From positions 1,698 to 11,537 of the forward strand of contig DBZX01000005.1 in the NCBI GenBank assembly GCA_002311335.1: a stretch of DNA of 9,840 nt, given 5' to 3'. The position numbers and the translations under genes are program-made. This DNA is from a bacterium UBP10_UBA1149. GTDB taxonomy: Bacteria > Desulfobacterota > Binatia > UBA1149. Within the stretch, counting starts at the first letter, position 1, and the number at the start of each line of letters is the position of its first letter. Positions 7,176 to 9,840 of this stretch are shown one piece after another. Under the pieces are notes generated by a model. It saw only the letters and a list, made by a program, of their open reading frames with translations, was not told where the DNA came from and made no database searches.

Positions 7176-7607
7176 TCAGTCGGCCGGGCGGGCGAAAGGG
7201 AGAGCGGTCTGGGCGCTGACCGCGGCAATCTCAACCAGCACCGGAAAATCCAGGCGCAGCTCTTCGTTGCTGATGCCGCGGGTCGAGCACACGAGGCGAA
7301 TCCCCTCTTCGAGCTCGACGATCACCACCGCGTAGGGGACCACCTGGGCAAAGGCACCGTGCAGTGGCCGGTGAGTCACCGTCCACGAAAAAATACTGCC
7401 GCGGCCCGAAACCTGCTCCCAGGCCAGCTCGCCCGTGCCGCAGCCAGCGCAGGCCAGGCGCGGTGGATGCTGCCAGCGCCGACAATCTCCGCAGCGTTGG
7501 AAGGCCAGGCGACCGGCGGCCAGTTCGCGGTACCACTGCCCCGCCACGCCCGGCGGCGTGGGAGCCGGCAGCGGGTATTCGGCCGCGTTTTTTTTCATCT
7601 CGCCCAT
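7176..7607 (-). CDS. DUF35 zinc-ribbon/OB-fold protein (acyl-CoA-associated partner of the thiolase)
   Basis: 143 residues. A rubredoxin-like zinc ribbon, C39-x2-C42 and C53-x2-C56 (FQRCGDC, LACAGCG), is followed by an OB fold (GRGSIFSWTVTHRPLHGAF, PYAVVIVELEEGIRLVCS, then LDFPVLVEI). This is the standard two-part DUF35 layout at normal length. Known relatives bind acyl-CoA or form complexes with thiolase-fold proteins, for example the DUF35 domain of ChsH2 with the aldolase Ltp2 in mycobacterial cholesterol degradation. The ATG at 7607 overlaps the thiolase stop by one base (TGATG), showing translational coupling; a second ATG at 7598 is possible. It is the last gene of the minus-strand operon. 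A physical complex with the upstream thiolase-like protein is inferred from this context. Confidence 0.9.
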   Translation of the reverse strand: MGEMKKNAAEYPLPAPTPPGVAGQWYRELAAGRLAFQRCGDCRRWQHPPRLACAGCGTGELAWEQVSGRGSIFSWTVTHRPLHGAFAQVVPYAVVIVELEEGIRLVCSTRGISNEELRLDFPVLVEIAAVSAQTALPFARPAD

Positions 7608-8791
7608 CAGTCGGCCGCCAACACGGCGAGGCTGCCGTCGCCGAAATCTCCCCAGCCGGTGACCAGCCCCAGGCGCGCGTCGCTGACCTGCCTCGCGCCG
7701 GCTTCCCCGCGCAACTGCCGGGTGGCCTCCACGAGGTGGTTCAATCCCCAGCAGTGGCCCTGCGACAACAGTCCCCCGTGGGTGTTGGTGGGATAGCGGC
7801 CGCCGTCGAGCGACAGTGTGCCACCCCTCACGAATTCACCCGAGGCTCCGCGCTCGCACAGGCCCAGCGCCTCGAGCTGCAACAGCACAACGTAGGTAAA
7901 GCAGTCGTAGATCTGCAGAAAGTCCATGTCGGTGACGCTCACCCCGGCCATGCCCAGCGCCCGCGGCGCGGCGTGGTCGAGACCGACGCGGAAAAAGTCT
8001 TCGCGGCTGGCCATGTCGTCGGCCGGATAGGGATGACCCTCGGCTGCGCCCAGTATGCGCACCACCGGGCGGGCAAGGTCGCGGGCACGCTCGGCGCTGC
8101 TGACGATAACGGCCGCCGCGCAATCGGTCTCCTGGCAGCAGTCGAGCACGCGCATGGGCTCGCTCACCCAGGGACTGGCGAGGTACTCGTCCATCTCCAG
8201 CTCACGACCGCGCATGAGCGCGCGCTCGTGCAGTTGGGCGTGCCGGCGAAAGGTGACCGCCAGCTCGCCGGTGTCGCTGTCTCTCACATCGTAGAGCTGC
8301 TTGTGGCGCATGCAGATCAGCGAGTAGAACTGCACCGGCATTACGGCCCCGTGCGGTATGACAAAATCCACCAGCGCGTCCATGGCCGAACTCGCCGTCA
8401 CCCCGTGCCGTGGCGGGTCGCTGCCCTCGCGCGGGCGCAGAAAGCTGTGGCCGTTCCAGCCCACGAGCACAAGCACATTGGTGGCAAGGCCCGCGCTCAC
8501 TGCCATCGCCGCGTTCTGCAGCGAGGCCGTCGGCCCGGCGCCACCCATGGCGGTTATGGCCGCGTAGTTGAGCTCGGAGATGCCGAGGTTGGCGGCGAGT
8601 TCCTCGGCGCTGGTGTACCAGGGGGGCGGCAGTATGCCGTCGATGTCGCCCACCTTGATGCCGGCGTCGTCGGCAGCCCGCCGCGCGACGTCCATCATCA
8701 TCTCCACCGGCGTACTGGCGCTGCCCTTGAGGTAGTCGGTCTCGGCCACCCCTACGATGGCTGCCTTGCCGCTGAACGAGCCCGCGGTCAT
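7607..8791 (-). CDS. Thiolase-fold protein lacking the nucleophilic Cys (Ltp2/SCP-x-like)
   Basis: 394 residues, the usual length for the SCP-x/lipid-transfer-protein thiolase group. The N-terminal half begins KAAIVGVAETDYLKG. Where classical thiolases carry the nucleophilic Cys, the sequence reads AMGGAGPTASLQNAAMAV (81-98), with no Cys. The C-terminal half has FLQIYDCFTYVVLLQLEALG (291-310), NTHGGLLSQGHCWG (336-349, keeping the GH motif His346), and a final GWGDFGDGSLAVL in place of the C.GGG motif with the second Cys. Relatives of this kind include retro-aldolases such as Ltp2, which cleave a C-C bond in steroid side-chain CoA esters. The start ATG overlaps the flavoprotein stop by four bases (ATGA) and the stop overlaps the DUF35 start. 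The fold is certain; retro-aldolase versus thiolase versus non-catalytic role is open. Confidence 0.88.
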   Translation of the reverse strand: MTAGSFSGKAAIVGVAETDYLKGSASTPVEMMMDVARRAADDAGIKVGDIDGILPPPWYTSAEELAANLGISELNYAAITAMGGAGPTASLQNAAMAVSAGLATNVLVLVGWNGHSFLRPREGSDPPRHGVTASSAMDALVDFVIPHGAVMPVQFYSLICMRHKQLYDVRDSDTGELAVTFRRHAQLHERALMRGRELEMDEYLASPWVSEPMRVLDCCQETDCAAAVIVSSAERARDLARPVVRILGAAEGHPYPADDMASREDFFRVGLDHAAPRALGMAGVSVTDMDFLQIYDCFTYVVLLQLEALGLCERGASGEFVRGGTLSLDGGRYPTNTHGGLLSQGHCWGLNHLVEATRQLRGEAGARQVSDARLGLVTGWGDFGDGSLAVLAAD

Positions 8792-9840
8792 ATGCCCGTA
8801 GCGTGGCGGCCGGCGCGGCGACCGAAGAAGGTGCCGTCGCCGATCGACAACCCGCTGCTGTAACCGGGGGCGGCGAGACAGGCCGACGCGCGACCCGCTG
8901 CGTACAGTCCCTCCACCACACCGCCGTCGGCCACGAGCACGCGTCCGTCGGCGTCGGTGGCCAACCCACCGAGCGTGAAGACCGCGAACATGGAGTTTTC
9001 GACCGTGCAGTCCAGCGCACCGTAAGGCGGGCGCAGCGGCACGAGGTAGGACTCGCCCTTGTGAAACCCGGGGTCGTTGCCCTGCTCGGCGCCGCGGTTG
9101 TACTCCGCGAGCGTGGCAACGAGACTGCCCGTTGGCAGGCCAAGGGTCTGCTCGAGTTCGTCGGCCGACTCGCCCACGCCGGCGACCGGCCGCTCGACTT
9201 CGGGTTTTTCCCAGCAGGCCTCGTCCAGTATCAACCAGGCCCGGCCCTGCTGCCCGTAGAGCACGCTGTAGCCGAGCGCGCCCATGTAGGCGTCTTCGTT
9301 TATGAAGCGTTGGCCGTGCTCGTTGACGAGTATGCCACGTTGCAGGCTCTTGGGCGGTGTGAGCGGCAGCGAAATCGAGCCCATCTCCATGTTGATGGCA
9401 TGGCCTCCGGCGGCCATGCCCAGGCCTATGCCGCTGCCGTCGTCACCCTCGGCCCCCACCTTGAACAGGCAGCGGCCAGCTGTTGGTGCATACTGCTCGA
9501 GCATCGAGCTGTTGCAGATAAAACCACCGGTGGTGAGCACCACGCCACCGCGCACGCGCACCGCCAGCTCGCCGTCGGTGTTGCCCAGCAACGCGCCCAC
9601 CACCGCACCCGCCGTGTCGACCACCAGCGCGGTGCAGCGCGTGTCGTAGAGCGTCGTGGCCAACGAAGCCTCGACGGCCTCGGTCAGTTTCTGCATCATC
9701 AGCCAGCCGGTCTGGTTGGCGGTGGCCGCGACATGCCCGCGCGGCGCCGGGCGCGCGATCTCGTTGTACGGGTGGCAGTTCTCGCTGCCCGAATACACCA
9801 GTCCCTCGTCGCCAGGCGGCTCACCGCTGTAGTGGGGATA
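8788..9840 (-). CDS. FAD-dependent dehydrogenase, 3-ketosteroid-delta1-dehydrogenase/fumarate-reductase type (3' part)
   Basis: The C-terminal 350 residues are visible; the frame is open through base 9840, so start and N-terminal FAD dinucleotide motif lie outside the window. Visible hallmarks of the FAD_binding_2 family are RVRGGVVLTTGGF (the strand before substrate-domain re-entry), GDDGSGIGLGMAAGGHAINM, GILVNEHGQRFINED, and the C-terminal FAD-binding end GGLATDADGRVLVADG, VVEGLYAAGRAS and SSGLSIGDGTFFGRRAGRHA. An early stretch, YNEIARPAPRGH, is the sort found in steroid dehydrogenase-like members. Such enzymes introduce or reduce C=C bonds next to a carbonyl in steroids, or in succinate-like compounds, using FAD. 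Its stop overlaps the thiolase start by four bases, so it shares an operon with the CoA-pathway genes downstream. The specific substrate is not determinable from the visible half. Confidence 0.87.
   Translation of the reverse strand, partial: YPHYSGEPPGDEGLVYSGSENCHPYNEIARPAPRGHVAATANQTGWLMMQKLTEAVEASLATTLYDTRCTALVVDTAGAVVGALLGNTDGELAVRVRGGVVLTTGGFICNSSMLEQYAPTAGRCLFKVGAEGDDGSGIGLGMAAGGHAINMEMGSISLPLTPPKSLQRGILVNEHGQRFINEDAYMGALGYSVLYGQQGRAWLILDEACWEKPEVERPVAGVGESADELEQTLGLPTGSLVATLAEYNRGAEQGNDPGFHKGESYLVPLRPPYGALDCTVENSMFAVFTLGGLATDADGRVLVADGGVVEGLYAAGRASACLAAPGYSSGLSIGDGTFFGRRAGRHATGI

Noticed and set aside
7364..8863. Plus-strand open frame of 499 codons
   Set aside because: It is antisense to the thiolase and DUF35 genes, whose motifs are unmistakable; it is rich in His, Arg, Ala and Gly, as expected for the shadow of a GC-rich gene.

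Overview
The window is GC-rich and gene-dense, and most genes lie on the minus strand. It looks like a chromosomal piece from a Gram-negative, environmental, delta-proteobacteria-like bacterium (Myxococcota, Desulfobacterota or Binatota type). This rests on three things: a secreted protein with a myxobacterial-type Cys-rich repeat, remains of a tungsten aldehyde:ferredoxin oxidoreductase (AOR) locus, and CoA-thioester/steroid-type catabolic genes. The taxonomy is inference only.

Layout. 1-1863 (minus) is the N-terminal 621 codons of a large exported Cys-rich protein that runs off the left edge; it contains the same ~200-residue domain twice. 1864-2103 is non-coding and holds inverted repeats upstream of that gene. 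2104-3417 (minus) is a fumarylacetoacetate-hydrolase-fold protein with a signal peptide, and 3484-3777 (minus) is a small stand-alone LuxR-type DNA-binding protein upstream of it. The LuxR-type gene has a strong ribosome binding site, a sigma-54-like promoter candidate and an upstream palindrome. About 3948-4490 (plus) is a decayed gene: an AOR N-terminal fragment with an in-frame TGA, running in the same frame into the C-terminus of a MoaD/ThiS-like sulfur carrier ending in Gly-Gly.

4506-6206 (minus) is an amidohydrolase of the D-aminoacylase type. It is divergent from a crotonase (enoyl-CoA hydratase family) at 6334-7152 (plus), and the 127-base divergent region carries three tandem 11-base repeats. 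Convergent to the crotonase is a tightly coupled minus-strand operon: a flavoprotein dehydrogenase (partial, running off the right edge), a thiolase-fold protein lacking the usual nucleophilic Cys, and a DUF35 zinc-ribbon/OB protein. These genes overlap by 4 bases and 1 base.

How they fit together. The flavoprotein, Cys-less thiolase and DUF35 set, with a crotonase next door, resembles side-chain degradation of steroids or other cyclic isoprenoids as CoA esters: dehydrogenation, hydration, then retro-aldol or thiolytic cleavage. The amidohydrolase and the exported hydrolase-fold protein could be side activities, but no substrate can be read from the sequence. The most unusual items are the AOR-MoaD fusion remnant, the internally duplicated Cys-rich secreted protein, and the exported FAH-family protein.
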